From NCBI RefSeq assembly GCF_011397635.1, contig NC_064767.1, positions 20,696,537-20,760,536 on the forward strand: 64,000 nucleotides of DNA, written 5' to 3'. Of the stretch, positions 49,601 to 61,700 are shown one piece after another. Source of the DNA: Epinephelus fuscoguttatus. Lineage: Eukaryota; Chordata; Actinopteri; Perciformes; Serranidae. How positions within the stretch are numbered: the first letter of the stretch is position 1; every line of letters begins with the position of its first letter. The position numbers and the translations under genes are program-made. The notes beneath the pieces were generated by a model. It had not been told where the DNA came from and did no database searches. It saw nothing but the letters and a program-made list of their open reading frames with translations.

Positions 49601-52133
49601 TAACTGTTTGCTTTATGTCCTCTGTAATGATTAAAAGCAAAAGCAAAGCTGACACAAACTTAAACACCTTCTGTACTGTTTTTAGAGAGGATCCATCATG
49701 CTCATTTTCAGGTTCATATTTGTATTCTGGGTTTTACTAGAACATATTTACCTGTTTTAATGTTCAAAAGCATTTTATTTTGTGTCTGTCTGTGCTGGAG
49801 CACCTGTATTTACCCTATGCGCCTGTCTCTTTAAGTTTTCCTCCAAAAGCCCAGTTTGCTCTGATTGGTCAGCGTTTGCGGCGTTTTCTGTTTTACTGAA
49901 ATTACCATGAAAAATCGCAAAAGCAGAAAACCTGAAAATGCTGACCAATGAGAGCAAACTCAGCTTTTGTAGGAGGAGGGCTTAAAGAGACAGGTGCTCA
50001 TTTTTTTGGCAATTATTACCATGAAAAAATAAAAGTGGCGGCACAGCGTTGCAGTGGTTAGCATTGTCTCACAGCAAGAGGGTTCCTTAGTGGGGGGGCC
50101 CTTCTGTGCGGAGTTTGTATGTTCTCCCCGTGTCAGCGTGGGTTTTCTGTGTGTACTCCGGCTTCCTCTCACAGTCCAAAGACATGTAGGTTAACTGGTG
50201 ACTCTAAATTGGCCGCAGGTGTGAATGTGAGCATAAATGGTTGTCTGTCTCTATGTGTTAGCCCTGTGGTAGTCTGGTGACCTGTCCAGGGTGTACCCTG
50301 CCTCTCACCCAATATCAGCTGGGATAGGCTACAGCACCCCCGCGACCACCAACTCGATAAGCAGAAGATGAATGAACCATGAAAAATCACAAATTAAAGC
50401 TTCTGAACCAAAATCTTTACAACTGGACATGTTCCAGCGGGAATATGATCCAAAACTGGGGAGAAATGGACAACATCAGCAACCAAGTTTATATGTTTCC
50501 CTGATGTTAGCATGTAGCTACACTCATCGGTGTATGATATGTTCACACTTGCAGTAGCGTGCCTGGAGCAGATGACCTTAGAAATAACTTTGTAGTATTT
50601 GTAGTATTCAGAACACTCTGAGGCCTGAGGTTTCTGCTCACAGGGGTTACTGTAACATACATTTACCTCATTATTATAAACTTAAGCCCTGTTTAATATG
50701 AACATTGTAACATTATATACGACAGAAAATATGGAAAAGCTTAATATGCGCCCTTAAATATAAGATGGGTTGATTTTGAGTAAGCTGTACCATTTTTATT
50801 TGACTACTTATAATAATAACTGTTTGAAAGACCCATTAGCAACACAAGCATAATGTAACATGCTGATATTACCAGACAATAAAACCAGTGTGTTTAACAG
50901 TAGTGAATGGGAACCAGTTACTATTTAAAAAAAAAAAAAAAAAGTTGCTGCATAATGATTTTTTCACCACTCAAACACTCAGCCTCTGTTTCTTCAATTA
51001 AAAATGACCATTTCTCAGGTGACACAGTTACTTAGTTGCACCCCGAGCTGCAAGAGGGGGTTTTAGTGAGTTAATAGTTTGGCACACACTTCTGTTAAAT
51101 GTTTACATCAACATCTGCCCTGATTCCAGCTGTTTATTCATCTATTAAACTACTGTCTGTCCTCCACAGCCAGGTTACCTAGCACTCCCTCACTTCTTCG
51201 GAGCTGCCATCAGTTTCATTTGCATCTGCTTCTACTCTGTCCTGCTCACTGCGCTGACCAAGAAGTGTGTGCTGTCAGGATACGAGAAGATTCTCTACCC
51301 GTTGCGCATCACCTCCTGTGTGGTTCAATCCATCGTCACCATCTGCCGTATCCTTTCATAAATCTTGGGGCTGAATTGACTGTCTGTTTGTGGGGTGGGT
51401 ATTCAGCAAAGCCTATGACCATAGATGTGGCTGGTAAAAGCAGGCTTGATGTTAGCAAACATGGTAGGGTTCCTATAGTGTCTCTTGAAACAGGATATTT
51501 CAGCAGTTCATTTACACAGTGACGCCTAAGTTACACTCTCCAGCTGCTCTGGAGCACCATGTTTCCTTTGTGCCATATTTGGATCCGGCCTGCTGCTCTG
51601 TTTACAAAGTGGGACAGGCCACAACATGACAGAAGTAGAAATGCATTTAGCTACATCAGTCTTAACCATTGTTTCTGCAACAATCAACTTCACATTATGT
51701 ATGTCTGAAGGCTGCAGAGTGACACAACATGAGTCCTCTACTGAAGCAGTTTAGGGTTTAAGCTCAAAGACGTGTTGACACTAGTTGGTGATACACACGT
51801 TCAAGTTTGGGGGTTCGATTCAGGCCTTGGGATCTTTTTTCTACACTGTCCTCTGTCAGAATATAGGTGAGAATAATAGATAATAATCTTACAAGACTGC
51901 CACTCACTGCTCTATACATCCTTAACTTTAACCTTTCAGATGTTGTCTTATTTGCCCAGGCTGAGTACTATTACGTTCACTTGTCGGCTATATTTGAGTG
52001 GATGCTCTCCGTCAACCTGGAGCTGTTTGAGCTCAGCTTCGCTGTGGAGTTTTGGTTCTTCTCATCCTACATGCTCTCAAATCTGTTGAACAAACGAGAG
52101 GAGGAAAAGCCTTTGATGATGACGATGTCCTGA
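46690..52133 (+). CDS. DRAM/TMEM150 family multi-pass membrane protein
   Basis: Seven coding exons (46690-46754, 48844-48891, 48974-49036, 49134-49201, 49276-49406, 51170-51347, 51940-52133) join in phase to 248 residues. The start, MVLWTIFPISLSLVSFIGTW then SVYALARANNHVC, resembles TMEM150A most. Six hydrophobic segments fit the Frag1/DRAM/Sfk1 fold: residues about 3-25, INAGSFLFLLFCIFHH, VALVFGVVAALGAFAAGNC, HFFGAAISFICICFYSVLL, the ITSCVVQSIVTIC region, and the FEWMLSVNLELFELSFAVEF region. The first loop has paired cysteines (SCNGNQTTGCC) and an N-glycosylation motif NQT, as in an extracellular loop. The tail is cytosolic with a KREEEK patch. Family members act in autophagy or in plasma-membrane lipid kinase localisation; which applies here is unknown. 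DRAM1/2-like identity is the alternative. Intron 6 is U12-type. Confidence 0.85.
47661..48601. mobile_element. MITE with AATGTTCAGTGTGTAAGATTT-type ends, interrupted
   Basis: The left end, TAAATGTTCAGTGTGTAAGA, pairs with the right end, which reads TAAATGTCCAGTGTGCGGGA on the minus strand. The internal phrase CCAGTGTTTGGTTTGTCTG is shared with the shorter relative at 53512-53762. The roughly 940-bp length is explained by a second element nested at 47837-48104. It lies in intron 1 of the TMEM150-like gene. Confidence 0.7.
47837..48104. mobile_element. Nested MITE with GGGGTCTCATTTATAAA ends
   Basis: The left end, GGGGTCTCATTTATAAAC, and the right end, TTTATTAATGAGACCCC, are inverted repeats around about 265 bp. 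The element lies wholly inside the MITE at 47661-48601, so it inserted later. Confidence 0.65.
49819..49997. mobile_element. Long-armed foldback (about 60-bp inverted arms)
   Basis: The left arm at 49819-49877 (CCTGTCTCTTTAAG ... CAGTTTGCTCTGATTGGTCA) and right arm at 49935-49997 (TGACCAATGAGAGCAAACTC ... CTTAAAGAGACAGG) are near-complements separated by about 57 bases. Transcribed RNA would form a long hairpin. It is probably a short foldback MITE, in intron 5 of the TMEM150-like gene. Confidence 0.75.
50036..50376 (+). mobile_element. V-SINE/DANA-like SINE, copy B
   Basis: The head has GGCACAGCGTTGCAGTGGTT and CTCACAGCAAGAGGG (degenerate tRNA part). The body has TATGTTCTCCCCGTGTCAGC, CACAGTCCAAAGACATGTAG and TGACTCTAAATTGGCC. 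The 3' part has CCTGTCCAGGGTGTACCCTG and AGCTGGGATAGGCTACAGC. This is the fullest of the three copies, in intron 5 of the TMEM150-like gene. Confidence 0.8.
51348..51939 (+). other. U12-type (minor spliceosome) intron
   Basis: This is intron 6 of the TMEM150-like gene. The donor is GTATCCTTTC, a full match to the U12 5' splice consensus RTATCCTTT. The branch site TCCTTAAC lies about 14 bases before the 3' AG (ATCCTTAACTTTAACCTTTCAG region), also a near-exact consensus. No other intron in the window has these features. Confidence 0.85.
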
Positions 52134-52680
52134 TATGAGGCTGCCAGGGTCCAGCGGGAGCACACAAGCAGTGAGGATGGACTGAGTAAGACATCTGTGG
52201 CTGGACCATGGCTGGAGGACCAATAACTTTTGACACCACTGCTGGGATAGATTTAAAGCTGTTTATGGATTATGACCACTTGTTTTCCCACCCTCTTGAT
52301 AATGTTGCCTAAAATTAATTTCCTTAACTGGGCATTTCTGTTCCTTACACCTTACCTTATTTCTTATTCTTTATTTCTTGAAACAAACTAGACTGTAAAG
52401 CAAATGAACAAAACATATCAGTCGCCTGCCACCAGAACAATTAATCTGATGAGTCACTTTCTAAAACACCTTATTTATGTAAATCAGTGTTCTTTGTGCA
52501 ATTACTTTTTATCAGATGTTGAAATAGTAAACAATGATGAATTCCTCGTTAGGTACACTAAGGACCGAAAAGTCATGACAGTATCACTGATGTTAGATTC
52601 ACATTACGGTCCTTTAATGGATCTTAGCACAGGCATTGTAGCTTTGGCACTTCAATAAAATCATGACCACTGTACTCACT
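52134..52680 (+). terminator. TMEM150-like 3' UTR and poly(A) signal
   Basis: The stop TGA is at 52131-52133. AATAAA at 52654-52659 followed by ATCATGACC suggests cleavage near 52675, for a 3' UTR of about 0.54 kb. Confidence 0.6.
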
Positions 52681-53034
52681 GAGAAGTCCTGTTGTTCTGC
52701 TGATACACTGATTTTACTCTGAGGCTCTATCAGAAGGGTGGAGGACGCTGCAGTGCTCCCAGTTAGACAAGACTCCATGACGTCACAAGATCCTGTTCGA
52801 CTGGATGACTAAGTGACAGGCATTAAAAATAGTGAATTCAGTTACAGCATGTACGAAAAGAAGGACGTCAACACCTCGACAGGTTACAGAGTTTTTGGGT
52901 GTGGTCTCTTACATGTATGTTACAGTAGAGGGAGGATTTCTAAATATAATTCACCTTTAAATCAATAGTAGTAATTTATTACATATTGCAGTAAAAACAC
53001 ATATATTATGTAACAACCAAAATGGATGTCTTCA

Positions 53035-53420
53035 TTCAAGAGGACGTAAATTTGCAATAGCTGCGACAACAGACATGAATACACCTACACAGTCATGCTT
53101 ACACACACACACTCCCCATTTGTAACAGTTAATCATCTGTCCTTTGGCTGTGACCCCTCTTTTCACAAAATCTTGTACAACTGTGAATCTATTTGGAAGT
53201 TTTGCACCTTTTTGCTGTGTTAATGCCACCCAAATCGGTACAAACACAAACACACACCTTCGTACACACACACTTGACCTCCATGCCAAATTTCAGCCTC
53301 CTAGGACAAAAATCGATGTCGCCAAAGGGTGGCAAAATTTTTGTGGACTGACAAACGAGCTATAGAGCCTCTAGTGGCATTGTATTAAAATCGTAATAGC
53401 TGTATAGCATATTTTCTATG
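53035..53420. mobile_element. Probable teleost repeat with CACA-rich centre
   Basis: The words GCAATAGCTGCG at the left and CGTAATAGCTGTATAGC at the right, plus CCTCTAGTGGCATTGT and CAAATTTCAGCCTCCTAGGA, recur in fish repeats I recognise only loosely. The boundaries are uncertain. Confidence 0.3.
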
Positions 53421-53511
53421 CGTGCTAGCATGGAGCATACTGACTCAACATTCAATATTAGTTCTGTCAAAGCTACATCAAGCGTCACTGTACTCCTTAG
53501 CTTAAAGGTCC

Positions 53512-53762
53512 AGCGTGTAAGAATAGGTGGCATCTAGCGGTGAGGCTGCAGATTGCATGTATCTAGATCCAGTGTTTGGTTGATCTGCTCTAGTCTAATG
53601 TAGAACAACATGGTGGACTCCCTGTTCATAGGAATGGCTCCTAATAAGACAATGGAAAAAGAGTTCTTATTATCAGCTGATAATAAACAAAAACATAATG
53701 ATGAATATTATATTTAATTTCTGTCGTTAGATGCCCCTAAATCCTACACACTGGACCTTCAA
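53512..53762. mobile_element. Short MITE with AAGGTCCAGTGTGTAAGAAT-type ends
   Basis: The left end, AAAGGTCCAGCGTGTAAGAA, and the right end, ATCCTACACACTGGACCTT, are inverted. GGCATCTAGCGGTGAGGC and GATGCCCCTAAATCC are the typical internal flanks of this widespread fish MITE. It is related to 47661-48601. Confidence 0.75.
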
Positions 53763-54167
53763 TAGAAACTGTACACTTGGTTTTAATGAGACATTGAAAC
53801 TGACACTGAATGTTATACTGACACACATCAAGTTCAGCCCTGGCACTGAGCACTACTGAAAGCCCACTCCTACTTGACCTGAAAGGACTGGCAGGAGTGT
53901 GAACATATCTGTGATGTATTTTTATCACACTCCATGTATTGATTCATAAACAAGCAGCACAGTCTGATATTCAGTTCTGTGGCTCACAGGAAGCCAGTGC
54001 AGTGACGCACGAATCAGGGTGACATGGTCTGACCTCATGCTGCTGCATTGTGAAAAGGTTGAAGCTTTTTAATTGTGTTTTTTGGGGAGACTTGTCAAAA
54101 GACCACTGCAGTAGTCAACTCTGGTGGGAACAAAAGCATGAATGACTGCTTTCAGGTCTGCTTTTGA

Positions 54168-54424
54168 CATCAGAGTTTGCATGTTCTCCAGGTAATCCAG
54201 CTTCCTCCCACACTGCAAACACACGCAGGTTAGGTTAATTGGTGACTAAATTGCCCATAAGTGTGAATGCGAGCATATATGGTTGTCTGTCTCTAGGTGT
54301 CAGCCCTGTGATAGTCTGGCAACCTGTCCAGGGGGTACCTCGTCTCACCCAGTGTCAGCTGGGATAGGCTCCAGCCCTCCTGCGACCCCCAACAGGATGA
54401 GCGATTACAGAAAATGAATGAATT
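54168..54424 (+). mobile_element. V-SINE/DANA-like SINE body, copy C (5' truncated)
   Basis: It begins within the body (GTTTGCATGTTCTCC), lacks the tRNA-related head, and continues through GGTTAGGTTAATTGGTGACT, CCTGTCCAGGGGGTACC and AGCTGGGATAGGCTCCAGCC to GAGCGATTACAG. Confidence 0.75.
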
Positions 54425-54631
54425 CTAGCTGTTTATTACAAAATGTGAATGTTTTTCAAAATTGAATGGGAATTTATTACAAGCCACGGGTGTCCTACAC
54501 TAATATATTTTTTCGTGCAGGTTGCTAGAGCTAACTAGCAGGCTCAAGTGTTATTTTTCCATGATTCAAGTTACAGTTTTGACACTACGAAACCATTAAT
54601 GTCCACAAAACAACACAACACAGTTCCGGTT

Positions 54632-55714
54632 TTAATGCAAAGCACTTAACCTTTACTTGAAAGAAGGTAATATACATCCTGGAATTACAGATAATAAAAG
54701 ATACATTATGAGCAAAATCATTTCACAATGAATATCATCTTTCCTTTTGCATCAACCAAGAGAGGAGTGCGACATTATCTACAGTTTTTGTTAGGAAGAA
54801 AACAGTGAAAAGCACACCTAATTCTGTCAGCATCTTTACTTTATGGTACACTGTAAAAAATGTCATCTATATGCAGTAGTCCACATTATTGACCTTAATA
54901 ACAAAAAAAGGAGAAAAAAAAACAATTTGAAAAAACACATATTTCATGGTTGTCTTTCAACTAAGTAATTCAACTGCAATGCATACATTATAAATAAATG
55001 TAAGGGGAAGAGGAAAAAAAAAAGTTCAAATAGTACTACAAGCAATATTCCACAATTCCAGCATGGCTGAAATAATAAGTGGCCGTAAATCCAAACCCTA
55101 TAATTTGGAGTGTGACCACAGCTTTTACAAACCTCTAAGATACTGTAGATTCTTCAAGCTGGTGTGTCTGAAAGCCTGACTCATGCTTAACACTTCCGGA
55201 TAAATCAAGTTAAAATTGCCCTTAAAATTTGTTCTGTGAGAGGATAAGTTGCCTACCGTCTTGACCTGTGAGGTGAGAAACAGTTTTTGAGAGGAGTAAG
55301 AACTCAGCATGAGAAAAACACAAGGCTGTATAGTTAATATATTGGTTTGTTTTGTTTTCTTTAACTCCAAGCCATTAATGAAAAGAAAGCTTTTTTAGCT
55401 AAGCTAGGGGAGGTCACTGGTATTAATCACAGAACTCTTCAACTCTAAAAAGGAAATCATTTGTGTTCTCTAGCTCACATGTGACATCTTGAGCCCAAAT
55501 ACTCCTTTCTGGCCTCCTCCCTATATATAACCATCACCCCACTTTGTTTCTCGTGTTGGGGGACGCTCCAGCTGTACACGCTATGAACAATTCTCTTTTC
55601 AATAAAAAGGAAAAGACACTACAGTAGTTGACAACTCAAAAATTATTATTGTGATGATGCGGTTTGGTAATTGTTTAAATCTACAGCAAGTTGAAATGGG
55701 GGTGGAGGAGTTTT
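54632..55714 (-). other. eif4e1c: eif4e1c probable 3' UTR
   Basis: The stop of the eIF4E gene is at 55715-55717 (minus). About 1.1 kb of AT-rich, transposon-free sequence follows, to a possible ATTAAA signal (TTTAAT at about 54632). The extent is inferred. Confidence 0.35.
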
Positions 55715-58700
55715 TCAAACGGAGTACATGTTCTTGGTGGTGGATCCGCTCTTGCTGGATGTGTCGTCGTGTGACTGGTAGCCGATCATGGCTTTCATGG
55801 GGAGGTTCAGGCGCTCTTTATAATTTTGCCTGTGGAAAGAGACAAGAAGGTGAGTACTGTGTGAAGACTAGTGCTGACTTAAGGTCTCCATCTAGTGGTC
55901 AGCTATAGTACTTTCCATTACTTATACTATCATTGATCAAACTATTTGTACAGCACCTTTCATAAGGGTTAGTGCAGTTTAATGTGCTTCATAGATAAAT
56001 GACAAGCCGCAAGTGTACACCATAAAAACAAAAAGACAAAAACTATTTGTCAATTTTAGCCAAATGCATGCAAGATGACAAAAAAGGAAAAAAAGTGATA
56101 AAAATGGAGTAAAATTGATTCAAGAGCAATTAAATGTATCAGTAACAAAACAAAACAAAAAAATAATATAAAAATAGAAATATATAAAATATAAAAATAT
56201 ATATATAAATAAATATAAAAATTGTTAAATAAAAGCTAAACTATAAACTAGATAAAATAAAAAGTCAAAACAAAGACAAATAAATGTATAAAATAATAAT
56301 AATACGTTACCATCATTATTATTGTTAACAGATAAAATAATAAATGTATAAACAATACAATAAAATTAGTGAACAAAATAATGCAAATAATAATAATTAA
56401 CTGTTACCTAACAACACAAATTTTGACTGACTATTACTACCAATTAAAAAGTTATAATGGGTAAAAATATATAATAAAAATAATACACTGGTGCTTCGAG
56501 AGGAGATGACGAGAAAGTGGCGTCTGCTGTTGCCCAGACTGGAGTTGGACAACACTGCCAGAGCAATGCCATGATGTTTCTCCTGAGAGAAGACTACAGC
56601 ACCCCTAAATGAGCTAATGACCCAGAGACAGAGGTGGACACAGAGCCGTTAGATGGTCCCAACAAACTCACCTGCACCGACACCAAAACAGCTTGACTCT
56701 GTTATTAAACCTCAACAGGTAACTCTTGCCATGTGATGCTAACAGTTAGCCCTGTCACTGTGTCTGTGTGTGTGTGTGTGTGTGTGTGCAGGATGGACGG
56801 TCTCTTAACATCCCTGTTGCAGAGCTCACACTGCCACAGCAGTGAGGCAAATTTGCATCCCTAAAATAACGTCTATAACATCAATGCCTGACTAGATAGG
56901 TAGATTTTTAGATGTTAAGATTTCAGCACTTTCAGCTGTGTGCCATTATATCCCTTTGATGAGGTGACTTACCCTATCGTCATGATGGCGTCCCTGTTTT
57001 GGCAGTTGCTCGTCCAGATGGCTATTTTGTCACCTTTGGGTCTGACGTTGACCACAGCTCCACACACATCTTCACTTGCCTCATCAAACGACTCACCGAC
57101 TAAACACAAGAGCTGCAAAATACACACAACATGACACACCATGTGAATCATGCCATTCTTTTTTTATCATGAATCTCAGCTGTTAGGAAGCTACACAGCA
57201 GGTTCATCTATGAGTCGCTCCATGAAAATAGTCCTCTTACCGTCTCCATCCAGTAGCGGTCCAGGTCATTGTGTCTCTGTTGCTTATTGAGAGTCATCAG
57301 CCATCGACCCCCCAGCTTGTTTCTGTCGTCCTCCCACATCGGCTTGATCCCATCCTGACGCACAAAGAGAAAAAGCTTTAACACTTCATTCATGGTTTCT
57401 TGAAAGTGTGGCACTACTATGAATTAGCTGTCAGAAGTTAAACTCTGCTGTTCAAACAAGTCTAATTTTACATGTTGTAAACATCCCAATGGTGTAAAGG
57501 GATAAAACAGATATTGTTTAAAAATGGCCTTACCTTAAATAAACAATAATCGCAGCCAAAGCCAAGTTTGCTTGGTTGCTGTATGTGGTTGTATAATCTG
57601 TAAGAAACACAGAATAGTGTTAAGAGTCTTCCAAAATGTGGACTTCACTGACAGTATGCAGCTTCATCTGCCATTGTACACACTAAGTCCCTTTTATTTG
57701 GGGCATGCTAATATTTACAAAACAGACAGAGGAAAATGTAAGCATAAACAACAAGTTGTTTGATGCTCAGGCTGCCTAAGTTAGTTAGAAATGATTTAAT
57801 GAAAGGATATATATCTAAACTCTCCACCTATCCCTCTAAGAATCTATAAAATCATAATTACATTACAGCATTAGTAGAATAACACTTACGCCCAAAAGTC
57901 CTCCACTGTGTCAAACTTGGAAATGAGACGCAAGTTCTCTGTCCAGCTTTTGCTCTTGTCATTTTTGAAATACCACAGGGCCCATCTGAGAGAGGGAAAC
58001 ACAAGAAACAAAACACTCAGTTTCTGCAGCATTAAAGGGACAGTTCATCTCAAAATCAAAACTACATATTTAACTTTTCCTTCTGAGCAGTAAACATTAA
58101 TGTAATGTAGCCATTAATGGGGTCTTCCTCAACTGAGCTGTAACGTTAGCTAGCTCAGTGGTGCTAGGTGAGCTACCAGTAGATGCACGTTTCCATCTGC
58201 ACGGTGATGTGGCTGTAGGTGTAGTTCAGTAGAAAGACAACACTTCCCATCTGAAAGTGCCATCTAATTCCATTATTTTCTAGAGGAGGCAGACATCCCT
58301 ACGGTCGATATCTCTAACACTCAGCTACTAATAGCAGTACAGGTAAGAGGAAAAATGTATTTTTGATTCAAGGGTGAACTGCCCTTCACAATAAGAATCA
58401 TTTATTTATTTTACTGACAGTCTTTTTTTTTGAAAAGCAAAACAATATAAGAATATGTCTCAACAAAATTACCTGAAACAAGTGCCCTAATAATACAGAC
58501 ATGTACCCTATTTCACAACAGAGCACAACAGCTTGTTACAAAAGCGTGCATATCGATGCAGAAGAACAGAGAACACCGGCCATCATCAGCACTACAAGTG
58601 CAGCCTTTGTTTGTGACACCCGCTGTTATTCTTTCATCTATTCCCAGGAGGGATGGGCCAGGCAGGGGAGGGGTGAGGGCAATGAGAGGACATTAGCCGA

Positions 58701-61700
58701 ACCCGGTGCCCCCCCCCTCCACCACAACAGTAACCAATCATCAACCCCACCCATGTGCCATAAACAGAGGTGTTAATAACAAAGATAACCCAGAGCATTA
58801 CACTATATTCATACCATGTAGCAACTCCACTGACACATATTATTACATAACAGCAGCGGAGAGACGAGACACCACTCAGGCGAGACACCTCTGATGAACC
58901 CAGCTGAGGACACTGTTTGTTTACCTGCCTAGTTGTGGCATGTACACAAACATGGCAGACAGTAGGTCAAGGCAGTGATGGATTATCGAGGGCCCTGCTC
59001 CTTGTGTGTCACTAAAATCTGTCAGACTAATACGGCACGGACCAATTAAAAAGACTTTAAAATCTCAATCCAGTAAAGCGGTTTCCTCAGGCGTGGGCGG
59101 TGGACTGTGTTGCCACACACAGGTGTAGCTATCTTGGCAAAGTGCAGGCTCTTGTTTTGAAATGAAGGATGGAGACCAAACAAGAATCAACAGAGTGGTT
59201 CAGAAAAGCAGTTACTGTGTGGCAACATTTAATCAATGAGAAATGGTATGAGAACACACTGGAAAAAAAACCCAAATACAATATCTTGATCTATTTAAAT
59301 TATTGTTATGCTGCTGATATAGTAGCAGATATCAGCTGATTTAGGTTTTTCTTGCCTGGTTGGACAAGGTCAAAAATATACTTAAGTCAATTTTTTGTTT
59401 TATTTATTAGCAATTATCGCCTGACAACAAAGACTAAAGTTTACTGTCACGTTTAATCTTTATTTTGTCCACAACCTCAAAAGCCGCCCATCTAAACTCC
59501 AGGATAATTTAAATGCTTGCCTGTGCTTCAGCTCATAAACTTTAACCGTCGCCATTTTCTCCTGAGTCCCTGAAAGGTACTGTGCATGTGCACGAGAAGA
59601 AAACCAGATGTCTCTCTTCCTAGCTACTTCCATCATCAGCTCTAGATTAACAATCTTCAGAATTCTTTTTTTTTTTTTTTTTTTTTTTTTAAACACTTGC
59701 CCAATCAGGCGAGCAAGATGCTAGATTTACTAGCCCCAATAGGTGTTTTACTTACCCCAGGCAACAGGGCAAACTTTATTGTTGAGCCTTGTTATTGCAG
59801 ATAAACGTATAGGGGTGTGTGTCAGCTATTAACAAAAACTGGCAGTACAGAAACGCCAAACTAGGTTTGAGGTAATTTAGAAATAGTGTCACAGAAATAG
59901 AAACAGTGTTTTTTAACTGCAAAATGTCTAGCTCCATGTGTAACTCAATCGGCAACAAAAAAAAGTAAAGCGTTCTGTCTCAAGATAGTTTGTTACCTCT
60001 GCCAACAAGGTCATGTTTTCAGGTCAGTTTGGTTGGTTAGTTTTTGTTTTTTTTTCAGTTTTGTTTGTTAGCGGGATTACAGAAAAACTACTGATGAGAT
60101 TATTTTTAATAAAACTTGATGAAAGGGTGCATCATTGGCTAAAGGAAAACTCATTAAACTTTGGAGTGGCTCTGAATCACAGGGCACATAAAAAAATTCT
60201 TTTTCACTTTTGTTAACATTGTGAAATAAGGCGTTTGGGCTTGGTGGAGGTCTGCATTCTCTCAGTGTCATTTTAGTTTTTATGAGCTTATGTAAAAACT
60301 AATAATAAATACTATCAGCCAATATATCATTACTGAATTCTTTTACATTCCAAAATATTGACATCAGTGCTGGCCTTAAAATTCAGTGTCATAGGCACTT
60401 ATAGGGCCAGTCTTTCAGACACCAGAGGATCTTGGCATTCCCTTCTAAAGGACTACAAATATTTCATCCATTGATATCTCTAAAGAGAGGAACAGCCTTG
60501 ACTGGAAATACAATCACAGCAGAAAAAACATTGAGTATTGATTTTTTTTTTCATTTTAGCCCATTTATTAGACTGTATATTAATGCAGAATATTTTCCAC
60601 AGTGTGCTGCAGGTTTTCTCCCGGCAACTGTTGCTTTCCCGTTATTTTAGTACCGTATGAAAATCACATTGCATGACTTGAAACCTGAAAGTCATCATCA
60701 TGCCTACTTATGTTACAGCTAGGTAACAGAGACGTGCAGCCTGTTCAAGTCCATATGTAGTTTCACCTTTACAACTCTTGACAAAAATAAAAGTAGATAT
60801 GATATTAATACTGTTGCCTTTCCAATCTCAAGTAAGTATCGGGTCTCTACTAGTGGACTGTTAAATATTTTTTAAAGGGACCAGTGGGGTCAGTCACTTC
60901 ACTTGTCCAGACATCTGAAAAAGCCTGCATCTATGCTGGTTTGACTTCACTGACTGGTTTCTCTTTTAATAGCAGATACATACTTGTTCTTGCACTGAGG
61001 AAAAAAGGTTTTACAATAGATATGTTACAATATACAGTCAGTTGCCAGTTTATTAGGTACACCTAGATAAAACAACAACAGTCCTGCAATACTTTCCACC
61101 TTAATTACGTTTATAATGTTCAGTTTTAGTTGAAGCTGTTTTGGAGAGATGTTGACTCAGCTGTATGGTACTTTTGGAGGATGTAGTTTGTGGTGCTGAA
61201 GTGTATTGCGTTATACTGACTGCTATCCTATCAATTTGTCTACCCCATTTATATCAGTGAGGGTGGGCTAAATAACAGTAACACATCTATAATACAGGGT
61301 TTAGTGCAGGACTGCATAAGAAAGAGAATTTTAGTTAAGTGTACCAAATACACTGGGTGTATATTTGTAAATAATATTTCACAACACACCAATCTTACAA
61401 AATTCTAATTAATTCCACAAGCTAGGACTTCCTTATAATGGAGAACAGATGTGAGGCAAGACAGCAGCAACGACAACGAGCCCTCTCTAGCTGTGGCATC
61501 CACCATTACTGGTGCTACAGTGGAGGCATCACACTAACAATAACCCCACAAAAGCATGTTTAAATCAAATATCTGAGCACCTAGGTTAATGTGGTGCAGG
61601 CTAGAGCAGCAGATGTGCATTACCTTGACCTCTGAGGCTGGGCTGAACAAGCAGAATGAACTAGAAGTGACTTACTAGGTGAACTATTCAGCATTTCCTA

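Noticed and set aside
58501-58894. Several overlapping frames in eif4e1c intron 2
   Set aside because: None shows a domain, and frames on both strands overlap in a C-rich patch.
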